The position numbers and the translations under genes are program-made. The notes below the pieces were generated by a model that saw only the letters and a list, made by a program, of their open reading frames with translations, did no database searches and had not been told where the DNA came from. Of a stretch of 64,000 bases of DNA, positions 8,425-17,141 are shown in pieces. Origin of the DNA: Cryptosporangium aurantiacum (GTDB taxonomy: Bacteria; Actinomycetota; Actinomycetes; Mycobacteriales; Cryptosporangiaceae); contig NZ_FRCS01000013.1 in assembly GCF_900143005.1 (NCBI RefSeq), forward strand, positions 62,001 to 126,000, given 5' to 3'. Position 1 is the stretch's first letter, and the number at the start of each line of letters is the position of its first letter.

Positions 8425-9387
8425 ATGCGCCGTGCTCTGGCGAGCATCGCCGCCGCCACGCTGGCCTTCGGTTTAGCCGGCTGCGGCGGTTCGTCCGGCT
8501 CCGAGGTCAAGACCGAGGGCGGCAACGCCCAGGTGACCGTCGGAACCATCCCGATCCTCGACGTCGCACCGATCTACCTCGGCAAGGAGAAGGGGTTCTT
8601 CTCCAAGCGCAAGATCGATCTGACGCTCAAGACCGCCGCAGGCGGCGCCGCGATCGTGCCGAGCGTGATGTCCGGCGAATACCAGGTCGGCTTCTCGAAC
8701 TTCACGTCGCTGCTGCTGGCCCGCGACAAAGGACTGCCGCTCAAGGTCGTGTCGAACGGCGTGTCCAGCACCGGCGTCCAGGGCAAGGACTTCGGCGCGA
8801 TCGTCGTGCAGGGCAACAGCCCGATCAAGACCGCCAAGGACCTGGGCGGCAAGCGGGTCGCGGTCAACACGCTGAAGAACATCGGTGACACCGCGGTCCG
8901 CAACTCGATCCGCAAGGACGGCGGCGACCCGGACAGCGTCAAACTCGTCGAGCTGCCGTTCCCGGACATGCCCGCCGCGCTGTCCGGTGGCCGGGTCGAC
9001 GCCGCGTTCGTGGTCGAGCCGCAGCTGAGCCAGACGCTGGCCGCCGGAGCGCGCCCGATCACGTCGACCTACGTGGACCTCGCCCCGAACCTCAGCGTGG
9101 CCGGGTACTTCGTCACGGAGAAGCTGCTCGCGTCCGACAAGGACCTTGTCGACCGATTCACCGAGGCGATCCAGGAGTCCCTCGCCTACGCCGACGCGCA
9201 CCCGGACGAGGTGCGGCAGGTCCTGACCACCTACACCAAGATCACCCCCGACCTCATCCCGAAACTGACGCTGCCGAAGTGGCCGACCGAGATCAACAAA
9301 GATTCGATCGCGACGCTCGGCGAGCTCGCCACCTCGGACAAGCTGCTGTCCAAGGCCCCCGATCTGAACGCGCTCTATGCGGACTGA
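8425..9387 (+). CDS. ABC transporter substrate-binding lipoprotein, NMT1/SsuA type
   Basis: A 320-residue secreted lipoprotein: a signal peptide with an LAGC lipobox (Cys at residue ~20), then the NMT1/SsuA-like fold (VGTIPILDVAPIYLGKEKGFF; the GGAAIVPSVMSGEYQVGFSNF region that lines the ligand site). Family members bind sulfonates, nitrate, taurine, pyrimidine precursors or related compounds and pass them to the membrane permease. The ATG at 8425 has GGAG at 8416-8419; earlier starts would bury the signal peptide. It heads an operon with two permeases and an ATPase, the next gene overlapping it by 11 bases. Two permeases for one binding protein suggest a heterodimeric importer. Substrate unknown. 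Confidence 0.85.
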   Translation: MRRALASIAAATLAFGLAGCGGSSGSEVKTEGGNAQVTVGTIPILDVAPIYLGKEKGFFSKRKIDLTLKTAAGGAAIVPSVMSGEYQVGFSNFTSLLLARDKGLPLKVVSNGVSSTGVQGKDFGAIVVQGNSPIKTAKDLGGKRVAVNTLKNIGDTAVRNSIRKDGGDPDSVKLVELPFPDMPAALSGGRVDAAFVVEPQLSQTLAAGARPITSTYVDLAPNLSVAGYFVTEKLLASDKDLVDRFTEAIQESLAYADAHPDEVRQVLTTYTKITPDLIPKLTLPKWPTEINKDSIATLGELATSDKLLSKAPDLNALYAD

Positions 9388-10219
9388 GTCCCCAGTCGCC
9401 CCGGTGACGGCACCCGCTGCGGTCACCGGGGTGGCGCGTCCCCGGCGGGGCGGGTCGAACGCGGCCCGCGGCGCCGTCGGCGCGCTGGTGGCGCTCCTGA
9501 TCTGGGAGCTGGCACCGCGGATCGGCCTGGTGTCGTCGACCGACCTCCCGCCGGTCTCGACCGTCCTGCGCGTCCTGGTCCGGGAGGCGGGCACCAGCGC
9601 GTACTGGACCGCGATCGGCGAGACCGTGTACGCCTGGCTGCTCGGGCTGCTGATCGCGTCCGCGCTCGCGATCGTGCTGGGCTTCGCGCTGGCGCTGGTC
9701 CCCGCCGTCCGGTCGTTCACGACGTCCACGGTGGAGTTCCTCCGCCCGATCCCGTCGGTCGCGCTGATCCCGCTCGCCGTGATCGTCTACGGCACCGGGC
9801 TGGGTTCGACGCTGCTGCTCGTCGTCTACGCGGCGTTCTGGCAGATCTACGTGCAGGTCATCGCCGGGGTGGCCGACGTCGACCCGGTCGCGGACGAGAC
9901 CGCGCGCTCGTTCCGGTTCGACCGGGTGCGTCGCATCCGGTACGTGATCTGGCCGTCGGCGCTGCCGTACGTGCTCACCGGCGTCCGGCTCGGCGCGGCG
10001 GTCGCGCTGATCCTCGCGGTGACCGCGGAGCTGGTCATCGGCGCGCCGGGGCTCGGCGCGGAGATCGCGATCGCCCGCTCCGGCACCGAACCGGCGCTGG
10101 TGTACGCGCTGGTGCTGACCTGCGGTGTGCTGGGTGTTCTGGTCAACGTCGGCGTCCGGGCCGGTGAGCGGAGGCTGCTGCGGTGGCACGCGTCGGTACG
10201 CCGGGAGGTGCCGGTATGA
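9377..10219 (+). CDS. ABC importer permease, NitT/TauT/SsuC type (1)
   Basis: A 280-residue permease with about six membrane segments and the EAA loop that contacts the ATPase (DETARSFRFDRVRRIRYVIWPSA). The hydrophilic Pro/Ala/Arg-rich N-terminus (~25 residues) precedes the first segment. It overlaps the binding-protein gene by 11 bases and the second permease gene by 4, so translation is coupled. It forms the transmembrane channel with the second permease. Confidence 0.85.
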   Translation: MRTESPVAPVTAPAAVTGVARPRRGGSNAARGAVGALVALLIWELAPRIGLVSSTDLPPVSTVLRVLVREAGTSAYWTAIGETVYAWLLGLLIASALAIVLGFALALVPAVRSFTTSTVEFLRPIPSVALIPLAVIVYGTGLGSTLLLVVYAAFWQIYVQVIAGVADVDPVADETARSFRFDRVRRIRYVIWPSALPYVLTGVRLGAAVALILAVTAELVIGAPGLGAEIAIARSGTEPALVYALVLTCGVLGVLVNVGVRAGERRLLRWHASVRREVPV

Positions 10220-10995
10220 GGCTGGTCCTGAAGCCCGTGCGGTGGTTCCTCCTCCCGGCGGCGCTGATCGGCATCTGGTGGGCCGCCAGCGTCGGCGGCC
10301 AGAACTTCTTCCTGCCGACGCCGGACGCCGTGGCCCGCGCGTTCGGTCCGACCTGGACGCCCGCCACGCTCCGGGCGGACGTGCTGCCCAGCGTCGTTCG
10401 GCTGCTCACCGGGTTCCTGCTAGCCGGTGTGATCGGCGTCGCCGTCGGGACCGCGATCGGCCTGTCCCCGCGGCTGCGCGCCTACACCGAGCCGGTACTG
10501 GAGTTCCTACGGGCCGTGCCGCCGCCGGTGCTCATCCCGGTCGTCATGCTGTTCGCCGGGATCGACAACACGATGAAGATCACGGTCATCGTGTTCGGCT
10601 GCGTGTGGCCGGTGCTGCTCAACACGATCGAGGGCGTCCGCGCGGTCGACCCGGTGCTCGGCGAGGTCTGCCGGTCGTACCGGATCGGCGGGCTCACCCG
10701 CCTGCGCACGCTGGTGCTGCGCGGCGCCAGCCCGCAGATCATGACCGGTCTGCGCCAGGCCCTCGCGATCGCGATCATCCTGATGGTGATCAGCGAGATG
10801 TTCGCCGCGTCCAGCGGTCTCGGGTTCACGATCGTGCAGTTCCAGCGGAGCTACGCGATCCCGGAGATGTGGACCGGCATCATCCTGCTCGGCCTGCTCG
10901 GCGTCCTGCTGGCCGGCCTGTTCGGCCTCGCCGAACGCGTGATCTTGCGCTGGTACTTCGGCCTCCGCCGGTCCGCGCGCGACGGAGGGAACTGA
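10216..10995 (+). CDS. ABC importer permease, NitT/TauT/SsuC type (2)
   Basis: A 259-residue permease, paralogous to the preceding one, with about six membrane segments and its own EAA loop (GEVCRSYRIGGLTRLRTLVL). The ATG at 10216 overlaps the previous stop (ATGA) and has GGGAGG just upstream. A GTG at 10183 would add 11 residues but lies inside the preceding gene with no ribosome site, so 10216 is preferred. Ends 3 bases before the ATPase gene. Confidence 0.85.
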   Translation: MRLVLKPVRWFLLPAALIGIWWAASVGGQNFFLPTPDAVARAFGPTWTPATLRADVLPSVVRLLTGFLLAGVIGVAVGTAIGLSPRLRAYTEPVLEFLRAVPPPVLIPVVMLFAGIDNTMKITVIVFGCVWPVLLNTIEGVRAVDPVLGEVCRSYRIGGLTRLRTLVLRGASPQIMTGLRQALAIAIILMVISEMFAASSGLGFTIVQFQRSYAIPEMWTGIILLGLLGVLLAGLFGLAERVILRWYFGLRRSARDGGN

Positions 10996-10998
10996 GCC

Positions 10999-11784
10999 AT
11001 GACCGCACTGCTTGAGATCAGCGGGTTACGGAAGGTCTACGGCGACTTCGAGGCACTCCGCGACGTCAGCGTCTCGCTCGCCGACGGCGAACTCGTCTGC
11101 CTCGTCGGCCCGTCCGGATGCGGCAAGACGACGCTGCTCAAGTGCGCCGCCGGGCTGCTGCAGCCGTCCGGAGGCTCGGTGACGCTGTCCGGCACGCCGG
11201 TCACCGCGCCGCCCGCCGACCTGGCCGTCGTCTTCCAGGAGTACGGGCGCAGCCTGTTCCCCTGGCTCACCGTCCGGCGCAACGTTGAGCTGCCGCTCAA
11301 GCAGAAGAAGGTCGGCCGCGCCGAGCGGGCCCGCCTGGTCGACGAGGCGCTGACCGCGGTGGGGCTCGCCGACCGCGGTGACGCCTATCCGTGGCAGCTG
11401 TCCGGCGGCATGCAGCAGCGGGTGGCGATCGCCCGCGCGGTCGCGTACCAGCCGTCGGTGCTGCTGATGGACGAGCCGTTCGCCGCGGTGGACGCGCAGA
11501 CCCGCGCCGACCTGGAGGACCTGATCCGGTCGATCTGGCAAAAGTTCGGGGTGACGATCCTGTTCGTCACCCACGACATCGACGAGGCGGTGTACCTCGG
11601 CGAGCGGGTCGTCGTGCTGTCGTCAGCGCCGACGATCGTGCAGGAGACGCTGTCGGTGGACCTGCCCGCCGAACGCGACCAGCTGACCACCCGCGCCGAC
11701 CCGCGGTTCACCGAGCTCCGCGCGCACGTCTACGCCGAGATCCAGGCGGCGAAGAAGCGCGCCCCGGCCGCCGCGGCGGACTGA
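10999..11784 (+). CDS. ABC importer ATP-binding protein, SsuB/TauB type
   Basis: A 261-residue ATPase with all hallmarks: Walker A GPSGCGKTT (~40), Q-loop VVFQEYGRSLFPWLTV, signature LSGGMQQRVAIARA, Walker B VLLMDEPFAAVD and switch His VTHD. The sequence FPWLTV after the Q-loop is characteristic of the nitrate/sulfonate/taurine subfamily. It energises uptake by the two permeases encoded just upstream and is the last gene of the transporter operon. Confidence 0.9.
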   Translation: MTALLEISGLRKVYGDFEALRDVSVSLADGELVCLVGPSGCGKTTLLKCAAGLLQPSGGSVTLSGTPVTAPPADLAVVFQEYGRSLFPWLTVRRNVELPLKQKKVGRAERARLVDEALTAVGLADRGDAYPWQLSGGMQQRVAIARAVAYQPSVLLMDEPFAAVDAQTRADLEDLIRSIWQKFGVTILFVTHDIDEAVYLGERVVVLSSAPTIVQETLSVDLPAERDQLTTRADPRFTELRAHVYAEIQAAKKRAPAAAAD

Positions 11785-11883
11785 CGCCGCCGGGCTCCGC
11801 TGGCACATCCTGCCGTGCCGGGTGCGCCCGGAGCGGCAGGGACGCCCAGTGACACCGGTGGGTGGTTCCGGGAAGCTCGGGGC

Positions 11884-13296
11884 ATGGATGACCTCTGTGA
11901 CCTGGACGCAGTCGAACTGGCGCAGCGGCTGCGGCGCCGGGACGTCTCCGCCCGGGACGTCGTCGCGGCACACCTCGACCGGATCGAACGCGTCAACCCG
12001 GCCGTCAACGCGATCGTGACGCTGGACGCCGAGGGAGCGCTCACCGCCGCTGCGGCTGCCGACGAGGCGGTCGCGCGCGGCGCCGAGCCCGGCCCGCTGC
12101 ACGGCCTCCCGATCGCGTTCAAGGACACCCACGACACCGCGGGGATGCGCACCACCTACGGCTCGCCGCTGCTCGCCGACAACGTCCCGGCGTTCGACGA
12201 GCTGGTCGTGCAGCGGATCCAGGACGCCGGTGCGATCCGGATCGGCAAGACCAACGTTCCCGAGTTCGCCGCCGGGTCGCACACGTTCAACACGCTGTTC
12301 GGCGTCACCCGCAACCCGTACAACCTGGGACGCTCGGCGGGCGGCAGCAGCGGCGGCGCGGCCGCCGCCCTGGCCGCTCGGCTGATCCCGATCGCCGACG
12401 GCAGCGACATGGGCGGCTCGCTGCGCAACCCGGCGTCGTTCTGCAACGTGGTCGGGTTCCGGCCCACGCCCGGCCGGGTGCCGACCTACCCGAACGACAA
12501 CCCGTGGGACACGATCGGCACGTCTGGGCCGATGGGCCGCACGGTGGCCGACGTGGCGCTGCTGCTCTCCGCGATCGCGGGCCCCGACCGGCGCTCGCCG
12601 ATCGCGCTGGAGACACCTGGTGACGCGTTCCGGGTGCCGTTGGAGCGTGACCTGGCCGGGCTGCGGGTCGCGTGGAGCCCGACGCTCGGCGGCCTGCCGA
12701 TCTCGGCGGACGTGTCCGCGGTGCTGTCCGGCGCACCGGCGGTCTTCGCCGAACTGGGCTGCGTCGTCGAGGAGGCGGAGCCGGACCTGTCCGAGGCCGA
12801 CCTGGTGTTCCGGACGCTCCGCGCGAACGCGTTCGAGCTGGCGTTCGGCGCGTCCTACGACGCCCGGCCGGACGCGTTCAAACCGGCGCTGGCCTGGAAC
12901 ATCGCCCAGGGACGGGGACTGAGCCGCGGCGACGTCGGGCGAGCCACCGCCGCCTGGGCGCGGACCTACCGGGCGGCCGCGGCGTTCTTCGACGTGTACG
13001 ACGTGCTGATCGCGCCGGTCAGCCAGGTGGCCCCGTTCGACGTCGACGAGGAGTACCCGCGGATCGTCGCCGGGCAGGAGCAGCACTCCTACCTGGACTG
13101 GATGCGCTCGGCGTACCACGTGACCGTGCTCGGGGCTCCGGCGATCTCGGTGCCCGCCGGGTTCACGCCGGACGGCTTGCCGGTCGGGCTGCAGATCGTC
13201 ACCCGCCCGCGCTCGGACCTGCTGACGCTGCAGGTCGCGGCGGCGTTCGAGGCCGCGACCGGCCACGGCCGCCGCCGCCCGCCCCTCGACGTGTGA
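11884..13296 (+). CDS. Amidase (amidase-signature family)
   Basis: A 470-residue amidase with the Ser-cisSer-Lys triad: the Lys in GLPIAFKDTHDT (~82) and the two serines in the Gly-rich signature GRSAGGSSGGAAAA (~155-165). The family hydrolyses amides to acids and ammonia. A GTG at 11815 in the same frame would add 23 low-complexity residues; the ATG at 11884 gives the usual family length and is preferred. It lies 99 bases after the importer ATPase on the same strand, so it may act on the imported compound; this is inference from position only. A hairpin follows the stop. Confidence 0.85.
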   Translation: MDDLCDLDAVELAQRLRRRDVSARDVVAAHLDRIERVNPAVNAIVTLDAEGALTAAAAADEAVARGAEPGPLHGLPIAFKDTHDTAGMRTTYGSPLLADNVPAFDELVVQRIQDAGAIRIGKTNVPEFAAGSHTFNTLFGVTRNPYNLGRSAGGSSGGAAAALAARLIPIADGSDMGGSLRNPASFCNVVGFRPTPGRVPTYPNDNPWDTIGTSGPMGRTVADVALLLSAIAGPDRRSPIALETPGDAFRVPLERDLAGLRVAWSPTLGGLPISADVSAVLSGAPAVFAELGCVVEEAEPDLSEADLVFRTLRANAFELAFGASYDARPDAFKPALAWNIAQGRGLSRGDVGRATAAWARTYRAAAAFFDVYDVLIAPVSQVAPFDVDEEYPRIVAGQEQHSYLDWMRSAYHVTVLGAPAISVPAGFTPDGLPVGLQIVTRPRSDLLTLQVAAAFEAATGHGRRRPPLDV

Positions 13297-13299
13297 TCC

Positions 13300-13318
13300 G
13301 GAGGCCCGCCCGGCCTCC
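13300..13318 (+). terminator. Terminator after the amidase
   Basis: GGAGGCC (13300-13306) pairs with GGCCTCC (13312-13318) around a 5-base loop, directly after the stop codon. Confidence 0.6.
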
Positions 13319-13367
13319 TGGCGCCCGGTCCGCGGCCACCCGGGCGGCGGCGGCCGGGCCGGGTGCG

Positions 13368-14393
13368 TCAGGGCGGGCCTGCGGTACGGGGGGACTGCAG
13401 GACGCGGCAGGTCGCATCGATCGTCGGAGCCGGGCGGACCCGCCGTCCCCACGCCTCGAGCAGCGAGTCCTCGATGTGCAGGTCGTGCACCCGCAGCCGA
13501 TAGACCGGCAGGTCCGGCGAGGCGGGGCAGAGCGTCCGAGCGGTGATCGCGTCGTTGTGCACGTACCGCACCCCGCCACTCTCCTGCAGGATCGCGGTCA
13601 GCTCGTCGTCGGTGCCGACCACGTAGCCGCGGAGGTTCGTCGACGATCCGTCGGTGTCGCGCACGGTCGTCACGGTGAGCGGCAGCACCGGCATCGTCAT
13701 CGTGGTCGCGGCGGCAGCCACCGCGAACAGCACGACGCCGATCTGACCGGCAACAGCCAGCACCCCGGCGAACCACCGCGGCACCGGCCCGTCCACCCCG
13801 AGCGCGAGCAGCGGCGGCACGACGAACATGCCGAACACGAAGTACTCACCCTGGCGGGCGGCGTCGACCGCGGTCGGCGTCAGCAGGCCGGCGTAGACCG
13901 ACAGCACGGCGGCGGACGCCGCCGACCGCTGCCACCGCTTGATCCGACCCCACTCCGGGACCGACTGGAACACCAGCACGAACGCCGGCAACAGCAGCGG
14001 AAGGTAGAGAATCTGCCAGGTGGCCAGCGCGAGCCCGAACACGACGCCCAGCAGCCACAGCGGTGTCCGGCGGGTCCAGCGGGCCAGCAGCGGGAGCCGC
14101 TCCGGTGCTCCGTTCGCGTCCGCGCTACGGACCAGCACACCACCGACCGCGAACGCCAGCACCAGGACGCCGCTCACTAGCCGCATGCTCACCAGCAGCG
14201 TCGTCGCGAACAGGTTCACCGCGTTGACGTTCTGGACCAGCAGCAGCGTCGTCTGGAACTGACCGCCCGCTTCGATCCACAGCCGGAGCAGCGAGAGCGC
14301 CGCGGGCAGGGCGACCGCCAGCGTCCAGAACACCTGGCTCTCGTGCCTGCGGGACGCCTCGGCGGGCGCGGGCCCCGGCGTCGCCTGCGTCAT
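13368..14393 (-). CDS. Multi-pass membrane protein of unknown function
   Basis: A 341-residue protein with about seven or eight hydrophobic segments in its first 245 residues and a soluble C-terminal domain (~250-341) that should lie outside or inside the membrane as a block. That domain has two cysteines (TLCPAS, TCRVLQ) that could pair if extracytoplasmic. I do not recognise the family. Its ATG overlaps the stop of the upstream solute-binding lipoprotein gene (ATGA), so the two are translationally coupled and probably act together. It lacks an ABC EAA loop and Walker motifs, so it is not an ordinary ABC permease. Confidence 0.6.
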   Translation of the reverse strand: MTQATPGPAPAEASRRHESQVFWTLAVALPAALSLLRLWIEAGGQFQTTLLLVQNVNAVNLFATTLLVSMRLVSGVLVLAFAVGGVLVRSADANGAPERLPLLARWTRRTPLWLLGVVFGLALATWQILYLPLLLPAFVLVFQSVPEWGRIKRWQRSAASAAVLSVYAGLLTPTAVDAARQGEYFVFGMFVVPPLLALGVDGPVPRWFAGVLAVAGQIGVVLFAVAAAATTMTMPVLPLTVTTVRDTDGSSTNLRGYVVGTDDELTAILQESGGVRYVHNDAITARTLCPASPDLPVYRLRVHDLHIEDSLLEAWGRRVRPAPTIDATCRVLQSPRTAGPP

Positions 14394-15349
14394 CGAGTCG
14401 GGTACTTCGCGTCGCTGTCGACGAGGTCGGGGTGGTCATGGGGCTCCGGCTGGTCCAGTGCCCCGAGCACGCTCAGGTGCTCGGCGAACGATTGGCGCCA
14501 CGCGGTGACCTCGCCCCGCCGGTCGGCCGCGTAACTCTTGTAGAGGTAGTAGTCGACCAGCTCGCGCAGCGCGGGGTTCTTCTTCGAGACGCCGATCCCG
14601 ATCTCCTCCACGCCCGGGTTCGACGCGGTCGCCAGCTTCAGGTCGAGCACCTGGAACTGGTCCTCGTGCTCGCTCTGGAAGCCGAACAGCACCGACCGGT
14701 CGGTGCTCATCGCCTGGTAGAGCCCCTTCTGCATGCCCTCGAAGCACTCCTTGTCGCTGTTCCGGGCGACAAACGGGACACGTCGCTCGGCAAGCAGCTT
14801 CTCCGACGTGGACGCGGTGGACGTGCACACCTTGTAGCGCGGGTCGACCAGATCCTGGAGCGTCGTGATCTCACTCTTCAGCTCCTCCGGCACCATGACG
14901 CTCTGCTCGATGACGAGGTACGGCCCGGCGAACGCGATCGACCGCTTGCGCTCCTCGGTGATCGACAAGCTCGCGACGACCAGGTCCACCTTGTCCTGGA
15001 GCAGGAACTTGAGCCGGTCCGCGACGTTGTCGATCGGCACCCACTCGATCTTGTCGTCGCCGACGTAGCCGAGGTTGGCCGCGATGTAGCGCGCGACGTC
15101 GATGTCGAAGCCCTCGTTGCGGCCGTCTGCCACGTACCCGAGCAGCGGCTGCCAGTCGTAGACGCCGATCCGGAGTTTGGCCGGCCGGTTCTCGTCCCGC
15201 AAACCGGCCTCGGTGAGCTTCTCCTCGACGGTCGGACCGTCGGGGTCCTGGGTCTTGCTCTGGCAGGCCGCGACCGCGGTGAGAACCGCGAGAAGGACGA
15301 TGCAGACGACCCGGCCGACGCGTGCCAGCGGCCCAGCACCCGCGCTCAT
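14390..15349 (-). CDS. Glutamate/amino-acid-type solute-binding lipoprotein
   Basis: A 319-residue lipoprotein with signal peptide and lipobox VAAC (~25), followed by an SBP_bac_3 domain: KLRIGVYDWQPLLGY, EGFDIDVARYIAANLGY, DLVVASLSITEERKRSIAFAGPY and the conserved IGVSKKNPALRELVD. This family binds polar amino acids for ABC uptake or sensing. The ATG at 15347-15349 has AAGGGG 7-8 bases upstream; a start at 15382 would place 11 odd residues before the signal. No ABC ATPase or permease is adjacent. Instead it is coupled to an unrecognised multi-pass membrane protein, so it may serve a non-ABC system or sensing role. Confidence 0.75.
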   Translation of the reverse strand: MSAGAGPLARVGRVVCIVLLAVLTAVAACQSKTQDPDGPTVEEKLTEAGLRDENRPAKLRIGVYDWQPLLGYVADGRNEGFDIDVARYIAANLGYVGDDKIEWVPIDNVADRLKFLLQDKVDLVVASLSITEERKRSIAFAGPYLVIEQSVMVPEELKSEITTLQDLVDPRYKVCTSTASTSEKLLAERRVPFVARNSDKECFEGMQKGLYQAMSTDRSVLFGFQSEHEDQFQVLDLKLATASNPGVEEIGIGVSKKNPALRELVDYYLYKSYAADRRGEVTAWRQSFAEHLSVLGALDQPEPHDHPDLVDSDAKYPTR

Positions 15350-15415
15350 CCAGCCCCTTCGGCAGTCCGTCCGCGTCCACACGAGAGGCTAGCAGCGGGC
15401 CACGATCTACGCGGG

Positions 15416-16045
15416 TCAGTCCCAGCCGTTGACGGCCACCAGAGCGTCCCAGGTCGGGTAGGGCGCGTCGGGGTGGCGCTGGTGCAGGAGTTCGCCGGGG
15501 AGCGTGCACGGCGGCGCCTTGCGCGGATCGGCCTCGACCTGGGCGACGATCAGCGCGGTGAGGGCAGGCGTGCCGCCGAGCCGCGGGTAGATCGCGAGCA
15601 AGCGGTCGGCGAAACCGGGCGGCAGCCCGTCCGGTCCGCCGAGGACGTCGTGGGTGATGCCCGCGTGCGCGATCCGGATCTCCGGTGGGCGGCGGCGGCC
15701 GAACACCGGCGACGCCGTGAGGCTCGGCGTGGTGTGCAGCGCGATCGCGTCCCAGACCGTGTCGATCTGTGCGTCGGTCGCGCCGTGCTCCTCCAGGAGC
15801 TCGGCGGCCCGGTCGGCGCCGTCGACCTCGAACCGCTGGGTACCGGCGCCGGCGTCGGTCAGCCCGACGTCGTGCAGCGCGCAGATCAGGTAGACGAGCT
15901 CGACGTCGTAGTCCTGGCCGCGCGCGTCGGCGAGCGCCCGCGCCAGCAGGTACGAGCGCTGGTTGTGGTTCCGTACCAGCGGGGGGTGAGTCGCCTCGAC
16001 GAACTCGTCGACGGCCTTCGTCAGCGGGGTGGCGGGTGCGGTCAT
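15416..16045 (-). CDS. HD-domain hydrolase, cyanamide hydratase-like
   Basis: A 209-residue HD-fold metalloenzyme. The metal ligands are visible as His (RNHNQRSY, ~32), the HD pair in ICALHDVGLT (~61-62) and a later His in DAIALHTTPS. This layout matches the small cyanamide-hydratase-like HD group (metal-dependent hydration or hydrolysis), rather than nucleotide phosphohydrolases. It starts at ATG 16045, overlapping the stop of the GlxA-type regulator (ATGA), so both belong to one operon. GlxA-type regulators are often linked to nitrile or isonitrile-like substrates, which would fit, but the substrate here is unknown. Confidence 0.7.
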   Translation of the reverse strand: MTAPATPLTKAVDEFVEATHPPLVRNHNQRSYLLARALADARGQDYDVELVYLICALHDVGLTDAGAGTQRFEVDGADRAAELLEEHGATDAQIDTVWDAIALHTTPSLTASPVFGRRRPPEIRIAHAGITHDVLGGPDGLPPGFADRLLAIYPRLGGTPALTALIVAQVEADPRKAPPCTLPGELLHQRHPDAPYPTWDALVAVNGWD

Positions 16046-16998
16046 CGGTCGTTCCTTCCGAACGGGTGGAACCGCTCGCGGTAGGCGTGCGGTGGGATGC
16101 CGAGGTGTTTGAGGAAGACCCGCCGCAGCGTCTCGTCCGAACCGAAGCCGCTCTGCCTGGCGACGGCGGGCAGCACCGCGTCGCTGGACTCCAGCAGCGT
16201 CCGGGCGGCGGCCAGCCGCGTCGACTCGACGTACTGCGCGGGGGTCGCGTTCAGCTCGCGGCGGAACAGCCGGCCGAGGTGGCGGGCGCTGACCGCCGCG
16301 GTCTGGGCGAGGCTCTCCAGCGTGTGCGGCGCGGCCGGGTCGGCGGCGACCGCGTCGACCGCGGCCCGCAGCGCCGGGTTGCGCGGGACCGGCCCCGGTT
16401 TCGGGATGCCGTACTGCGCCTGCCCTCCGGGGCGTTGCAGGAACACCACCAGCCAGCGCGCCACCGTCCGGGCGACGTCCGGGCCGAGGTCCTCCTCGAG
16501 CAGCGCCAGCGACAGGTCGATTCCCGCCGTCACCCCCGCGGAGGTGAGCAGGGACCCGTCCCGGACCACGATCGCGTCCGGCTCCACGGTGACCGCCGGG
16601 AACCGCTGCGCGAGCACCTCGCAGAGCGCCCAGTGCGTGGTCGCCCGCCGGCCGTCGAGCAGGCCGGCCGCCGCGAGCAGCAGCGCACCCCCGCACACCG
16701 AGGCGACCCGCCGGACGTCCGGCGCGATCCGGGTGAGCTGGTCCACGACGCCGTCCGGCATCCCGTCCGCGCTGCGCAACCCGAGGTCGCCGGGGACGAG
16801 CAGCGTGTCCGGCGGCGTCCGGACGGCGGACAGCGCGGTGTCCACCGCGAGCGGAACGCCGACGTCGGTGGTCACCGGCGCCCCGTCCGGCGAGGCCAGC
16901 CGCGTCCGGTAGGCCTGCGGCGCGTGCAGCACCTGGAGCGGCCCGGCGACGTCGAGCAGCGTGACGCCGTCGTAGACGACGATCAGGACGTCCTTCAT
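16042..16998 (-). CDS. GlxA-family (DJ-1/PfpI plus AraC) transcriptional regulator
   Basis: A 318-residue regulator with a DJ-1/PfpI-like domain (~1-175; VLIVVYDGVTLLDVAGP at the start and the nucleophile-elbow region SVCGGALLLAAAGLLDG) and a C-terminal AraC/XylS double helix-turn-helix (~215-315; HTLESLAQTAAVSARHLGRL and ARQSGFGSDETLRRVF). The DJ-1 Cys is retained, so it could bind or sense a small molecule. The ATG at 16998 is chosen because it begins the DJ-1 domain exactly; an upstream in-frame start at 17100 adds a basic, non-homologous stretch. Likely activates its own operon with the HD hydrolase. Confidence 0.85.
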   Translation of the reverse strand: MKDVLIVVYDGVTLLDVAGPLQVLHAPQAYRTRLASPDGAPVTTDVGVPLAVDTALSAVRTPPDTLLVPGDLGLRSADGMPDGVVDQLTRIAPDVRRVASVCGGALLLAAAGLLDGRRATTHWALCEVLAQRFPAVTVEPDAIVVRDGSLLTSAGVTAGIDLSLALLEEDLGPDVARTVARWLVVFLQRPGGQAQYGIPKPGPVPRNPALRAAVDAVAADPAAPHTLESLAQTAAVSARHLGRLFRRELNATPAQYVESTRLAAARTLLESSDAVLPAVARQSGFGSDETLRRVFLKHLGIPPHAYRERFHPFGRNDR

Positions 16999-17141
16999 GG
17001 AGAGGAGTCTCCGGGGCCGCCGGACACGTCTACAAGGACCACCGACCCACAGATCCGGACCTCGGAACTGTCGGGTCACCGTGCGCGTTAGAACGGTCAC
17101 TAAGGGAGGAATCCCCTCCCGGTAGTTTCCGAGGAGATGTC

